DNA of 64,000 nucleotides from CAIWHR01 sp963843595 (GCA_963843595.1 CAWJLG010000009.1:124001-188000), one strand, 5' to 3'. Shown: positions 43,719-55,509, numbered from the stretch's first letter. Numbers and translations: made by a program. The notes: generated from the sequence alone by a model not told the origin.

Positions 43719-44620
43719 GCGGCGGCGCGAAGCCCGCAGTCGCGCTGATCGGTCTGGGCGTGATGGGTGGCGCCATGGCGCGGCACATCGCCTCCAGGGG
43801 CTTCCCGCTCGCCGTCTACGACGTCGCGCCCGCGGCAGTCGCCAAGCTCACCGACACCGGATGCCGGCTCGCCACTTCGCCGGCGGACGCGGCCCGCGAC
43901 GCGGACATCCTGATCACGATGCTGCCGACCACGCCGATCGTGCGCGAGGCCCTGTTCGGCCGCGACGGGGCGGCGGCGGCGATGAAGCGGGGCGCGCTGG
44001 TCGTCGAGATGAGCACCGGCGACGCCGCCGCGATCCCCGCCCTCGCCGCGGACCTCGCGGCGCGCGGGCTCCGGCTCGTCGACGCTCCCGTCGGCCGCAC
44101 GCCGCGCGAGGCCGCCGCCGGCAAGGCGCTGGTGATGGCCGGCGGCAGCGACGCCGACGTCGCCGAGGCACGGCCGGTATTCGAGGCGTTCGCCGACACG
44201 ATCGAGCACATCGGTCCGCTGGGGTCCGGCATCCGCCTCAAGCTCGTCAACAACTACATGGCGATGGTCGGCATGGTGCTCACGGCCGAGGCGCTGATGT
44301 TCGCGGCGAAGCTGGGGCTGAACCGCGACACCGTCGTGCGCGTGATGAGCACCACGGCGGCGGGCCGCGGCCAGCTCAACACGAATTTCCCGAAGAAGGT
44401 CCTCGCCGGCGACGTCACGCCCGACTTCCCGCTGTGGATGGGATACAAGGACGTCAACCTCGCGATGCAACTCGCCGCGTCGGTCGGCGCGCCGCTGGGC
44501 CTCGGAGGATACGCCCGCGAGATGTTCGCCCTCGCGAAGTCGTGGGGGCGCGAGGGCCAGGACTGCACCGCCATGCTGCTGCTGTTGGAGGACATCGCCC
44601 GTGTCGGGCAAGGCGCTTGA
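43715..44620 (+). CDS. beta-hydroxyacid dehydrogenase, YihU-like (sulfolactaldehyde reductase candidate)
   Basis: 301 aa. The Rossmann motif is LIGLGVMGGAMA. The substrate loop is DAPVGRTPREAAAG. The catalytic lysine is in GIRLKLVNNYMAM. TTAAGRGQLNTNFPKKVLAG and GREGQDCTAML follow. DxPVGRT and GIR.KL.NNYM match E. coli YihU, the 3-sulfolactaldehyde reductase, more closely than generic 3-hydroxyisobutyrate dehydrogenases, as far as can be judged from memory. It would interconvert sulfolactaldehyde and dihydroxypropanesulfonate. Its context next to an HpsN-like gene supports a sulfonate role, but the substrate is inferred. Confidence 0.8.
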   Translation: MSGGAKPAVALIGLGVMGGAMARHIASRGFPLAVYDVAPAAVAKLTDTGCRLATSPADAARDADILITMLPTTPIVREALFGRDGAAAAMKRGALVVEMSTGDAAAIPALAADLAARGLRLVDAPVGRTPREAAAGKALVMAGGSDADVAEARPVFEAFADTIEHIGPLGSGIRLKLVNNYMAMVGMVLTAEALMFAAKLGLNRDTVVRVMSTTAAGRGQLNTNFPKKVLAGDVTPDFPLWMGYKDVNLAMQLAASVGAPLGLGGYAREMFALAKSWGREGQDCTAMLLLLEDIARVGQGA

Positions 44621-45452
44621 GGTCGGCGCACCGGACGCGGCCGTCGGGTCGGGCGCGCTCGCGGTCGCGGCCACGCGCCGCGGCGGCGGGCGCCGCCGGA
44701 TTCTCTTCAGCACCGTCGTCGTCGTCGCATTCGTCGTCGTCTGGTATGTGCTGACGGCGGCGACCGGCATCATCAGCCGGGGCCGCTTCCCGGCCCCGGC
44801 CGACGTCTGGCAAGCGGCACGGCAGATCGCGGTGCCGCCCGGCTACTCGGGCGGCACGCTCACCCACCACATCCTGCAGAGCTGCCGCCTCGTGCTGATG
44901 GGGTTCGCCGTGGCCGCGTCCACCGGCGTGCTGCTCGGTCTGCTGATGGGGATGAGCCGCCGCGCCGAGGCGCTGATCAATCCGGTGTTCCTGCTGCTGC
45001 GCCCGATCCCGCCGCTCGGCTGGATTCCGTTGGCGATCCTGTGGCTCGGCCTCGGCGACACCGCGAAGATCTTCGTGATCTGGGTCGCCGCGGTCGTGCC
45101 GTCGGTGATCAACACGTTCACCGGCGTGCGCAACATCGACCCGACGCTGCTCGAGGCCGCGCACGTCATGGGCGCGCGCGGCACGCGGATGCTCGTCGAC
45201 GTCACGCTGCCCGGAGCGCTGCCGATGATCTTCACCGGGCTGCGGCTGTCGCTGCAGGTGTCGTGGACCACGCTGGTCGCGGCCGAGCTCGTCGGCGCCT
45301 TCGCGGGCCTCGGCACGGTGCTGTCGTCCGCGGCGCTCGACATCAATCCCGGGATGATCTTCTTCGCGATGTGGTGGGTCGGCCTGCTCGGCTGGGGCAT
45401 GACGCGCGCGCTGGAATGGATCGAACGCAAGGTGCTGTCATGGCAGGCGTGA
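44601..45452 (+). CDS. ABC transporter permease (SsuC/TauC family), first of pair
   Basis: 283 aa from GTG 44601, overlapping the reductase by 20 bp. Six membrane helices start near residue 33. The family motifs LLRPIPPLGWIPLAILWLG and the EAA loop AAHVMGARGTRMLVDVTLPGALP are present. A second, different permease follows with a 13-bp overlap, so the importer is likely a heterodimer, unlike the single permease of the 33.4 kb system. Confidence 0.88.
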   Translation: MSGKALEVGAPDAAVGSGALAVAATRRGGGRRRILFSTVVVVAFVVVWYVLTAATGIISRGRFPAPADVWQAARQIAVPPGYSGGTLTHHILQSCRLVLMGFAVAASTGVLLGLLMGMSRRAEALINPVFLLLRPIPPLGWIPLAILWLGLGDTAKIFVIWVAAVVPSVINTFTGVRNIDPTLLEAAHVMGARGTRMLVDVTLPGALPMIFTGLRLSLQVSWTTLVAAELVGAFAGLGTVLSSAALDINPGMIFFAMWWVGLLGWGMTRALEWIERKVLSWQA

Positions 45453-46258
45453 GCGCGGGGGCCGCCAACGGCCGCCGGCGGCCCTCGCGCCGCGAACTCT
45501 TGCTGCTGCACGCGATCGGTGGGGCGGGATTCTTCGTGATCTGGCACCTGCTCGCCGTGTCGGGCTGGTTCCCTCGGCAGTTCCTGCCGGGCCCGCTCGA
45601 CGTCGTGCGCGCGATCGTCGACCTTTCGGTGGCACCGTACTCCGGCGCCACGCTGGGCGGACATCTCGCGGCGAGCCTCGCCCGGTTCTCCCTCGCCTTC
45701 GGGCTGGCCGCCGCGATCGGCATCCCGCTCGGCCTCATGATGGGCTGGTACCGCTGGCTCGACGACGTGATCAGCCCGCTGTTCGAGGGACTGCGCTTCG
45801 TTGCGCCGATCGCGTGGGTGCCGTTCGCCGGGCTGTGGTTCGGCGCCGGGATCGGCGGCCCGATCCTCGTCATCTTCTCCGGCGCCTTCCCGCCCTGCCT
45901 GATCAACGCGTACCGCGGGGCGCAGAGTGCCGATCGCCGGCTGATCGAGGCGGCACTGACGCTGGGCGCATCCGGCACGCGGGTGATCACCGACGTGCTG
46001 TTGCCGGCGGCACTGCCGTCGATCGTCGCCGGCCTGCGCGTGTCGGCGGGCATCGGCTGGCAGTCGCTGGTGGGCGCCGAGCTGATCGTCGTCGCCGGCG
46101 GGATCGGCTACATGATGGTGCAGGGACAGCTCAACGTCGCGACGTCGATCGTCATGGCCGGCATGGTAGCCATCGGCGTGGTCGGGGTCGTCATCGACGT
46201 CGCGCTGCGGATGGTCGAGCGCCGCCTGCGGCGCAACTGGACGAAGGAAGCACCATGA
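45440..46258 (+). CDS. ABC transporter permease (SsuC/TauC family), second of pair
   Basis: 272 aa. FEGLRFVAPIAWVPFAGLWFG and the EAA loop AALTLGASGTRVITDVLLPA mark the same family as the preceding permease, but the sequences are clearly distinct. Six membrane helices are predicted. The stop overlaps the ATPase start (ATGA). The two permeases plus the next ATPase and the binding protein at 39460-40503 make a complete importer. Confidence 0.9.
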   Translation: MAGVSAGAANGRRRPSRRELLLLHAIGGAGFFVIWHLLAVSGWFPRQFLPGPLDVVRAIVDLSVAPYSGATLGGHLAASLARFSLAFGLAAAIGIPLGLMMGWYRWLDDVISPLFEGLRFVAPIAWVPFAGLWFGAGIGGPILVIFSGAFPPCLINAYRGAQSADRRLIEAALTLGASGTRVITDVLLPAALPSIVAGLRVSAGIGWQSLVGAELIVVAGGIGYMMVQGQLNVATSIVMAGMVAIGVVGVVIDVALRMVERRLRRNWTKEAP

Positions 46259-47061
46259 GCTGGATCAGCTTCGAGAACGTGACGCGCCGGTTCCAGCGCG
46301 GCGGCGAGACTTTCGTGGCCCTCGAGAACGTGAGCTTCGACGTGCGCGAGAAGGAGTTCGTCACCATCGTCGGCCCGTCCGGCTGCGGCAAGACGACCTT
46401 GCTGCGCATGGCCGCCGGGCTCGAGCACCCGACCTCGGGCCGCGTGTGCGTCGGCGACCGCGAGGTCGAGCGTCCGGGCCCCGACCGCGCCGTGGTGTTC
46501 CAGCAGTTCGCGCTCTTTCCCTGGAAGACCGTGGCCGAGAACATCGGCTTCGGCTTGAAGTGCAAGGGTGAGGCGCCGGCGCAGCGGGCACCGGTCGTCC
46601 GGCGCTACGTCGAGCTCATGGGATTGCAGGGCTACGAGGAGGCCTATCCGCACCAGCTCTCCGGCGGCATGCAGCAGCGCGTGGCGATCGCCCGCAGCTA
46701 CGCGCTCGACCCCGACGTGCTGCTGATGGACGAGCCCTTCGGGGCCCTCGACGCGCAGACGCGCGTCGTGATGCAGGAGGAGCTGATCAAGCTTTGCCGT
46801 CTCAATCCGCGCACCGTGCTGTTCATCACCCACGCCGTCGACGAGGCTGTGTATCTCGCCGACCGCGTCGTCGTGATGTCGCGCCGCCCGGGGCGGATCC
46901 GCGAGATCATCGACGTGCGCGACGTGCGGAGCCGCGAGCGCTGGAACGACCAAAAGCGCATCGAGGACGTGATGGATCTGCAGTCGTTCGTCCACCTGCG
47001 CACGCACATCTGGCGCCTGCTGCGGGAGGAGCACGCCGACGACCACGCCGCGGCAGCCTGA
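46255..47061 (+). CDS. ABC transporter ATPase (TauB/SsuB family)
   Basis: 268 aa. Walker A GPSGCGKTTLLR, Q-loop FQQFALFPWKT, signature LSGGMQQRVAIARS, Walker B VLLMDEPFGALD and the switch histidine FITHAVDEAVY are intact. It follows the two permeases with an ATGA overlap and ends the plus-strand unit that begins with the LacI gene. The next 168 bp to the convergent peptide-transporter permease hold no recognisable gene. Confidence 0.93.
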   Translation: MSWISFENVTRRFQRGGETFVALENVSFDVREKEFVTIVGPSGCGKTTLLRMAAGLEHPTSGRVCVGDREVERPGPDRAVVFQQFALFPWKTVAENIGFGLKCKGEAPAQRAPVVRRYVELMGLQGYEEAYPHQLSGGMQQRVAIARSYALDPDVLLMDEPFGALDAQTRVVMQEELIKLCRLNPRTVLFITHAVDEAVYLADRVVVMSRRPGRIREIIDVRDVRSRERWNDQKRIEDVMDLQSFVHLRTHIWRLLREEHADDHAAAA

Positions 47062-47229
47062 GGCCCGACCACCGTCTCCGCTGCTGCCGCGAGCCGGCGA
47101 CGGGCACCCTCTGCCCCGGTGGCGCCACGCGGATCGCGGTGACGATCACGACAACACCGATGGCGACCGAGCGCACGCCGATGGTTCTCGCCGTCGACGG
47201 GCGGCAGGCGGACGGCCCGCCGCGGCTGC

Positions 47230-48102
47230 CTACGCGTGCCGCGGATCCAGCGCGTCGTGCAGCCCGTCGCCCAGCAGATTGAACGACAGCACGAGCAGGA
47301 AGATCGACATCCCCGGCCACACCGCCATCCACGGCGCGTTCTCGACGTAGTTCTTCGCCGTGTTGAGCATGCTGCCCCAGCTCGGCGCCGGCGGCTGCTG
47401 ACCCAAGCCGAGGAACGACAGGCTCGCCTCGGCGATCACCGCCGCCGCGATCGCGAGCGTCGACTGCACGATCAGCGGCGGGACCGCGTTGGGCAGGATG
47501 TGGCGCACGACGATGCGCAGCGGCGAGTTGCCGACGGCGCGCGCCGCCTCGACGTAGTCCTCGACCTTCACCGACAGCACCTGCGCGCGGGTCAGCCGGA
47601 CGAAGATCGGCGTCGCCGAGATGCCGATGGCGATCATCGCGTTGGTGAGGCTCGGTCCCAGAAAGGCGGCGAGGGCGATGGCGAGGATCAGGAACGGCGT
47701 CGCGAGCATCGCCTCGGTGACCCGCGAGATCAGCGCATCGGGCCAGCGGCCCGCGTAGCCGGCGAGCAGGCCGAGCGGGACGCCGGAGGACAGTGCGATC
47801 GACACCGACACGACGCCCGCCAGCAACGACGCGCGCGCGCCGTAGACGACACGGGAAAGCACGTCGCGGCCGATCTCATCGGTGCCGAACCAGTGCGCGG
47901 CCGAAGGCGCCTTGCGGATCGCCGACCAGCTCGTCGCGAGCGGGTCGTACGGTACGAGCCACGGCGCGCAAATCGCCATGGCGACGAACGAGACGATGAT
48001 GCACAGCCCGAACATCGCCGCGCGCCGCCGGGCGAGCCGTCGGAAGACACGGCGGCCGGGGCTCGTTTCGGGCGGCAACGCGTTGAGCGCGAGTGTGGCC
48101 AT
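47230..48102 (-). CDS. peptide-type ABC transporter permease (DppC-like)
   Basis: 290 aa. The N-terminal OppC-type segment (RRRAAMFGLCIIVSFVAMAI) and WFGTDEIGRDVLSRVVYGAR are diagnostic. The EAA loop is AARAVGNSPLRIVVRHILPN. Five to six membrane helices. Its start overlaps the DppB-like stop (ATGA). It is the last gene of a seven-gene minus-strand operon for oligopeptide or similar uptake across the inner membrane. Confidence 0.92.
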   Translation of the reverse strand: MATLALNALPPETSPGRRVFRRLARRRAAMFGLCIIVSFVAMAICAPWLVPYDPLATSWSAIRKAPSAAHWFGTDEIGRDVLSRVVYGARASLLAGVVSVSIALSSGVPLGLLAGYAGRWPDALISRVTEAMLATPFLILAIALAAFLGPSLTNAMIAIGISATPIFVRLTRAQVLSVKVEDYVEAARAVGNSPLRIVVRHILPNAVPPLIVQSTLAIAAAVIAEASLSFLGLGQQPPAPSWGSMLNTAKNYVENAPWMAVWPGMSIFLLVLSFNLLGDGLHDALDPRHA

Positions 48103-49043
48103 CAGTCGCGCAGCTTCGGGTTGACCAGGAAGTAAGCGACGTCGGCCAGCAGGTTCAGCGTGATGTATGCGGTGGCGGTGAACAGCACCACCCCCTGGAC
48201 CACCGCGTAGTCGCGGTTGAACACCGCGTCGACAATCAGCTTGCCGAAGCCGGGAATCGTGAACACCTGCTCGGTCAGCACGGCACCGGAGAGCAGCGTG
48301 CCCAGCTCCAGCGCGCCCAGCGTGATGATCGGCGTCAGCGCGTTGCGCAACGCGTGCTTGAGCACGACGGCGCGCTCGTCGAGGCCCTTGGCGCGCGCCG
48401 TGCGCACGTAGTCGGAGGAAAGCACCTGCAGCATCGCGCTGCGCGTGTGCCGCATCAGCACGGCGGCGATGGCATTGCCGAGCACGAACGCCGGCATGAT
48501 CATCGCGGCGAGGTTGGCCGAGAGGTCCTCGAACGGGCTCACGTAGCCCGACGCCGGCAGCCAGCCAAGCGATACCGAGAAGAGCAGGATCAGCAGGATC
48601 CCGAGCCAGAAGTTCGGCGTGGACAGCCCCCAGAGCGCGATAGCGTTGGCCGCGTAATCCCACCACGTGCCCTTGGCGATCGCAGACACGATGCCGGCCG
48701 GGATGCCGATGGCGAGCGCGATCGCGATCGCGATCGCCGCGAGTTCCAGCGTCACCGGCAGCTTCTCGGCGATCAGCGCCGTCACCGGCTTCTGCATCCG
48801 CAACGATTCGCCGAGATCGCCCTGCACAACGCCGCCCAGCCAGTAGAGGTAGCGCACGGGCAACGGCTGATCCAGATGCATTTTCTGCCGCAGGTACGCC
48901 ACCACGTTGGGATCGCGCTCCTCGCCCGCGAGCACGACCGCCGGGTCACCGGGCAAGAGCTGCTGCAGCCCGAAGATCAGCATCGTGACGAACAGCAGCG
49001 TCGGAACGATCGTTGCGAGCCGCCGGGTGAGGAATGCGTACAA
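48102..49043 (-). CDS. peptide-type ABC transporter permease (DppB-like)
   Basis: 313 aa. MYAFLTRRLATIVPTLLFVT and the LLPGDPAVVLAG motif are the classical OppB/DppB N-terminus. The EAA loop ARAKGLDERAVVLKHALRNA and the C-terminal VFTIPGFGKLIVDAVFNRDY complete it. It forms the channel with the DppC-like product. Confidence 0.93.
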   Translation of the reverse strand: MYAFLTRRLATIVPTLLFVTMLIFGLQQLLPGDPAVVLAGEERDPNVVAYLRQKMHLDQPLPVRYLYWLGGVVQGDLGESLRMQKPVTALIAEKLPVTLELAAIAIAIALAIGIPAGIVSAIAKGTWWDYAANAIALWGLSTPNFWLGILLILLFSVSLGWLPASGYVSPFEDLSANLAAMIMPAFVLGNAIAAVLMRHTRSAMLQVLSSDYVRTARAKGLDERAVVLKHALRNALTPIITLGALELGTLLSGAVLTEQVFTIPGFGKLIVDAVFNRDYAVVQGVVLFTATAYITLNLLADVAYFLVNPKLRD

Positions 49044-49118
49044 CGCCGGTCGCCTCGTGCCGAAGACCGTTGGAGTGCCGTGATCGGAGCCGCGGATGCC
49101 GACGGCTGCGCAGGCCGG

Positions 49119-50642
49119 TCAGTTGAACTTCAGTCCCTGCACGCGGACGAGGCCGTCGGGGATCGTCCGCAGGCCGGAGAGCCGGTTCGTGTATGCCCAC
49201 AGCCAGTGCCGGTGGTACAGGTACACGATCGGCCGCTCGGCCAGCACGATCGCCGCGAGCTGCTCGTACGCCTTGCGGCGTTCCGCCGGGTCGGACATCG
49301 TGCGCGACCGCGTGAGGAGCGCGTCGACCTCCGACCTGCAATAGCCGGCATAGTTCAACGGCTGCTTGCAGGCGTCGAAGCTGTAGATGTTGCCGTCCGG
49401 GTCGGCGCGGCCGCTCCAGGCGAGGATGTAGGCGTCGAACTGGCCCTTGTCGGCGAGATCGAGCGAGGTCGCGAACTCGGTCGACTGGATCTTCACGTCG
49501 AACCCCGCCTCCTTGACCATCGCCTGCACGACCTGCGCGATCTTCTGCGCGTCGGAGGTCGTCGGCGTCATCAGCGTGACCGTCGGATTGGGCACGCCCG
49601 CCTGCTGCAGCAGCACCTTGGCGCGCGCGACGTCGCGCTTCGGGATCGGCACGTTCTTCGCGTAGTAGGGGTTGTCCGGCGCGACCCACTGATTGCCCGG
49701 CGCCGCCTCGCCTTCCATCACCACCTGCACGATGCCGTCGCGGTCGAGCGCCAGCTCGAACGCCTCGCGCACGCGCGGGTCGCGGCCGATCGCCGTGGTC
49801 TTGGCCAGGTCGCTCTTGCCGACGTTCATCGTGATGCCCTGGTAGCCGATCTCGGTGATCTTCGCGATCCTGAAGCGGCTGTCGCTCTTGAGCCCGGGGA
49901 CGTCCGACGGCGACATCCGCTCGATGAAGTCGAGCTGGCCGGACTTGAGATTGGCGAGGCGCACCGTCGAGTCGACGATCGGCAGATAGACGATCCGGTC
50001 GAGGTGGATCTGGTCCTTGTTCCAGTAGTTGGGGTAGCGCTCCAGCACGATGCGGTCCTGCGCGATGCGCTCGACGAACTTGAAGGGGCCCGAGCACACC
50101 GGGTTGGCGCCGAACTTGTCGCCGGCGGCCTGCGCCGCCTTCGGCGACACCATCATTCCCGCGCGGTCGGCGAGCTGCGCGAGCAACGGCGAGAACGGCG
50201 CGGAAAGACCGAGCCGCGCCGTCAGCGGATCGACGACGTCGACCGTGGTCACCAGCGCCAGCTCGCCGCGCCGGTTCGAGCCCGGCATCGTCTTGTGCCG
50301 TTCGATGTTGTACTTGACCGCGGCCGCGTCGAGCTTCTCGCCGTCGTGGAACGTGACGCCGGGGCGCACCTTGATCGTCAGCGCCTTGCCGTCCGCCGAC
50401 CAGGCGTAGCTTTCTGCAAGCTGCGGCACGATGTTGAGCTTGTCGTCGATGTCGAACAGCTTGTCGCACAGCGCGGCGAACACGATGCGGCCGACAAACG
50501 TGCGCGCGAGCGTCGGATCGAGCACGTCCGGATCCTCGGCCAGCCCGAACCGCAGCGTCTGCGCGGTCGCCGGTGCGACGGCGAGGGCAGCGGCCACGGC
50601 GAAGGCGCCGAGCGGGTGAAGGGTCCACCTCATGTTGGTCAT
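49119..50642 (-). CDS. peptide-type ABC substrate-binding protein (SBP family 5), operon copy 2
   Basis: 507 aa. The start at 50642 is chosen because GAGGAGCGAGGA lies upstream on the minus strand. A signal peptide (HPLGAFAVAAALAVAPATAQ) is followed by LRFGLAEDPDVLDPTLARTF, the family-5 N-terminal pattern. KVRPGVTFHDGEKLDAAAV and the C-terminal LYHRHWLWAYTNRLSG are typical. It lies between the DppF-like ATPase and DppB. A second family-5 binding protein is encoded at the operon start. The ligand could be a peptide, an opine or a glutathione-like compound. Confidence 0.9.
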   Translation of the reverse strand: MTNMRWTLHPLGAFAVAAALAVAPATAQTLRFGLAEDPDVLDPTLARTFVGRIVFAALCDKLFDIDDKLNIVPQLAESYAWSADGKALTIKVRPGVTFHDGEKLDAAAVKYNIERHKTMPGSNRRGELALVTTVDVVDPLTARLGLSAPFSPLLAQLADRAGMMVSPKAAQAAGDKFGANPVCSGPFKFVERIAQDRIVLERYPNYWNKDQIHLDRIVYLPIVDSTVRLANLKSGQLDFIERMSPSDVPGLKSDSRFRIAKITEIGYQGITMNVGKSDLAKTTAIGRDPRVREAFELALDRDGIVQVVMEGEAAPGNQWVAPDNPYYAKNVPIPKRDVARAKVLLQQAGVPNPTVTLMTPTTSDAQKIAQVVQAMVKEAGFDVKIQSTEFATSLDLADKGQFDAYILAWSGRADPDGNIYSFDACKQPLNYAGYCRSEVDALLTRSRTMSDPAERRKAYEQLAAIVLAERPIVYLYHRHWLWAYTNRLSGLRTIPDGLVRVQGLKFN

Positions 50643-50681
50643 GGTCCTCGCTCCTCGCTGAAGTTGCATGCGCGGATGGTA

Positions 50682-52770
<2,089 letters not shown>

Positions 52771-52774
<4 letters not shown>

Positions 52775-53499
52775 CGCGTGCCGCCCGAACGCCGCGTCCG
52801 CTCCGCCTGGAAGCGTTCGACTTCCTGCTCGATCACGGCCCGGTCGGTGATGCCCTTCGGCCGGGCACGGGAAGGCAGGCACGACAGGAACGGCTGGAAG
52901 CGTTCGAGGCTTGCCTCGTACAGGCGCCGCAGCTCCGCGAAAGGCTCCGGGTGATCGTCGACGCGCAGGCTCAGGAACGGATAGTCTTCGGTCGTGTAGA
53001 TCAGCAGCGCGGCTGACTGCTTGCCGCGCTTGTCGCCACCTGCCGCGTCGCCCGCGTCGAGCGCCAGCAGCAGGCGTTCGGCGAACGTCAGCCCCGCGCT
53101 GCTCTCGTATGCGGTTGCCGTTGCCGCGAGCACCTGCGGTCCGGCGAGCATGTTGCCCGCGACCGAATACTGGTCGCCGGTCCGATGCCCGCACCAGTCG
53201 ACGCACGCCGATCCCGTGTGCGCGGCGGCGCGCCCTTGCGTGTCGAGGACGTGCAGCTGGCGCGTTTCGCGGCCTTCGTCCGTATCGATCAGGAGACGGA
53301 CCACTTCGGGCGCCGGCACGCCCTGTGCGAGCAGATTCAGTCCCGGCGCCGCGTAGAGCGGATTGACGAGCGCCTGCGTCGCGAGCGCTCCGACACCGCT
53401 CCGCGCGTGCGGGCACAGCGCGCCCACTGCGAAGAAGCGGCTTGCCACGGCGACGCCGAAGGCGCCGCTTGCGTCATGCGCGATGATCGACCAAGTCAC
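52771..53499 (-). CDS. DUF1028 family protein
   Basis: 242 aa from GTG 53499, which has GGAG 7 nt upstream. VTWSIIAHDASGAFGVAVAS and ALCPHARSGVGALATQA, NPLYAAPGLNLLAQG are the family signature. The Thr at position 2 after the start fits an N-terminal-nucleophile enzyme, the fold class I associate with DUF1028; the activity is not established. It is embedded in the peptide-uptake operon between the first binding protein and the ATPases. A hydrolase acting on the imported compound is the simplest reading. Confidence 0.82.
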
Positions 53500-53530
53500 G
53501 TATCGCTCCGGGCTCCACGCGGCGCGAGGC

Positions 53531-55321
53531 TCAGTGCGCCGCGACGTCGTAGAACCGCCACTGGCTGAGCAGGAACGGGTGCTGCTTGTAGCCGCGCACC
53601 CAGGGCTGGGTGAGCACGTTGTCGTAGGGGTAGGTTTGCAGCATCCAAGGCGCATAGGCGAGCACGAGCGCCGTCATCCTGCGATAGAGCGCCATGCGCG
53701 CCGGGCCGTCGGGCAGCGCACGCGATTCCTCATACAGTCGGTCGTACTCCGGCAACCGCAGTCGCGCGTCGTTGGACGTGCCGATGTTGTGGCTGTAGAG
53801 ATTGCTGTAGAAACTGTCGGCGACCGGAATCGACGTGATCCAGGCGAGGCCCCACATCATGAGCTGGCCGGCTTCCGACATCTTGTTGAGGTCCGGCCAC
53901 TTCTGCTTGAAGTTCGTCATCCGGATGCCGATCGCATCCATGCAGCGGCGCCACAGCTCGTCGGCCGCGCGCGCGGCGCCGTCGGGCGTGGATGCGCGGA
54001 CGATCGTCAGCGGCTTGCCGTCGGGCGTCTCGCGATAACCGTCGCCGTCGCGGTCCTTGTATCCGAACTTGTCCAGCAGCGCGCGCGCGGCAGCCGGGTC
54101 GTAGGTCTTCGCCGCGCCCAGCGCGGGGTCGTAGCCGGGGACCGGCGGCGGCACCGGCTGCGTGGCCGGCAGCGCCTGGCCGTAGGCGAGCGTGCGAATC
54201 GCGGCATCGCGGTCGTAGGCGAGCGCGATTGCACGGCGCAGCGCGATCTTCTCCGGCGTGTAGCCGCCGACGACCGGGTCGTCCATGTTGAAGAAGTTGA
54301 ACGACACCGACGGCTCCACCTGGCGGTGCAGGCGGATGCCGCGTTGCGCGTACGACGGCTTGAGCCGGTCGTCGTCGAGCACGTTGCCGGCGACGGAGGC
54401 CGGAAGCTCGAGGAAGTCGAGCTTGCCCTGCTCGAAGGAGAGGAGCTGCGGCTGCGCTTCCTCGAGGATGCTGACCTCGATGTTGCCGACGAACGGCATC
54501 CTGCGGCCGGCGTAGTCCTTCGCGAGCGCCGCGTCCTCGGCCGGCGCGCCCGGCCCCGGTGCGGGGTACGGATCGTCGCGATACCCCGGATTGGCTTCGA
54601 GCACGATCTTCTGCCCGCGCGTCCAGCGCTTGAGGCGGTAGGCGCCGGTGCCCACCGGGTTCTCCATCACCCGGTTCGACGAATCGCGATACGCCTCGAC
54701 GACCTCGCGGGCGACCGCGGCGAACTGCGCAGTGGTCAGCCAGTGCTGAAAGCTGTAATCCGGTTCCCTGAAACGGATGCGCAGCGTGTAACGATCGAGG
54801 GCCTGGACGCCTTCGATCTTCTCGTCGTAGTCGAACGTGCCCGTGCTGCGGGCGCGCGCGAGCGGCTCGTCGAGGCCCGCGAGGTGCTTCTCGAACAGGT
54901 AGAGCCAGTACGAGCGCACCTTCGGGTCGAAAATCCGCTTGATGCTGTAGACGTAGTCCTCGGCGACGAGCTCGCGCCGCTTGCCCTTGAACGCCGGATC
55001 GTCCGCGAAGTAGATGCCGGGGCGTACCTTCAGCGTGTACGTGCGGCCGCCGTCGGTGATCTGCGGCAGGCCGTCGGCGGTGCGCGGGACGAGGCGGACC
55101 GGCCGCGCGAAGTAGTCGTAGGTGTAGAGCGGATCGAAGATCGCGTCGGCGAGCTGCGCCGAGTAGTTGTCGCTGAACGCCTGCGGATCCATGCCCGATT
55201 CGGCGACGCGGAATTCCACACGCAGCGTCTTGCCCATGTCGGCGGCCGCCGCGAGCGGCGGGCATGCACCGGCGACGACGACGGCGATGGTCGCGATCGC
55301 GGCGACGACGGGAAGACGCAT
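53531..55321 (-). CDS. peptide-type ABC substrate-binding protein (SBP family 5), operon copy 1
   Basis: 596 aa. The start at 55321 directly precedes a signal peptide (LPVVAAIATIAVVVAGAC, then LAAAADMG), with GAGGG upstream. The mature protein starts TLRVEFRVAESGMDPQAFSD. It is longer than the second binding protein and clearly different in sequence, closer to YejA/MppA-like large family-5 proteins. It is the first gene of the minus-strand operon, 31 bp before the DUF1028 gene. It may present a different ligand to the same permease pair. Confidence 0.9.
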   Translation of the reverse strand: MRLPVVAAIATIAVVVAGACPPLAAAADMGKTLRVEFRVAESGMDPQAFSDNYSAQLADAIFDPLYTYDYFARPVRLVPRTADGLPQITDGGRTYTLKVRPGIYFADDPAFKGKRRELVAEDYVYSIKRIFDPKVRSYWLYLFEKHLAGLDEPLARARSTGTFDYDEKIEGVQALDRYTLRIRFREPDYSFQHWLTTAQFAAVAREVVEAYRDSSNRVMENPVGTGAYRLKRWTRGQKIVLEANPGYRDDPYPAPGPGAPAEDAALAKDYAGRRMPFVGNIEVSILEEAQPQLLSFEQGKLDFLELPASVAGNVLDDDRLKPSYAQRGIRLHRQVEPSVSFNFFNMDDPVVGGYTPEKIALRRAIALAYDRDAAIRTLAYGQALPATQPVPPPVPGYDPALGAAKTYDPAAARALLDKFGYKDRDGDGYRETPDGKPLTIVRASTPDGAARAADELWRRCMDAIGIRMTNFKQKWPDLNKMSEAGQLMMWGLAWITSIPVADSFYSNLYSHNIGTSNDARLRLPEYDRLYEESRALPDGPARMALYRRMTALVLAYAPWMLQTYPYDNVLTQPWVRGYKQHPFLLSQWRFYDVAAH

Positions 55322-55509
55322 GATGACCCTCGACGGCGGTTGCTCCGGCCGCAACCTTCGCGGGGCGCGGTGGCGCGAATCCAAGGCCGTCTTATACTGG
55401 GCCGCGATTCTTCCGGCAAGCGAATCCCGTGCATGCTGGACGGGAACGCGAGTCGGCGCCTGCGCTGCGCTCGACGCGGCAGACGTGGGGCAACGGCATT
55501 CGAGACACC

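Noticed and set aside
25948..47061. Treating the 25-47 kb region as a mobile island
   Set aside because: No integrase, transposase, tRNA junction or direct repeats were seen, and GC content looks like the flanks. Only a desaturase relic at one edge hints at rearrangement.
47062..47229. Possible short gene between the convergent ABC operons
   Set aside because: Frames here lack start sites and similarity; nothing beyond GC-rich filler is seen.
52911..53366. Plus-strand frames across the DUF1028 gene
   Set aside because: Arg/Ala/Pro-rich translations without domains, opposite a well-supported gene.
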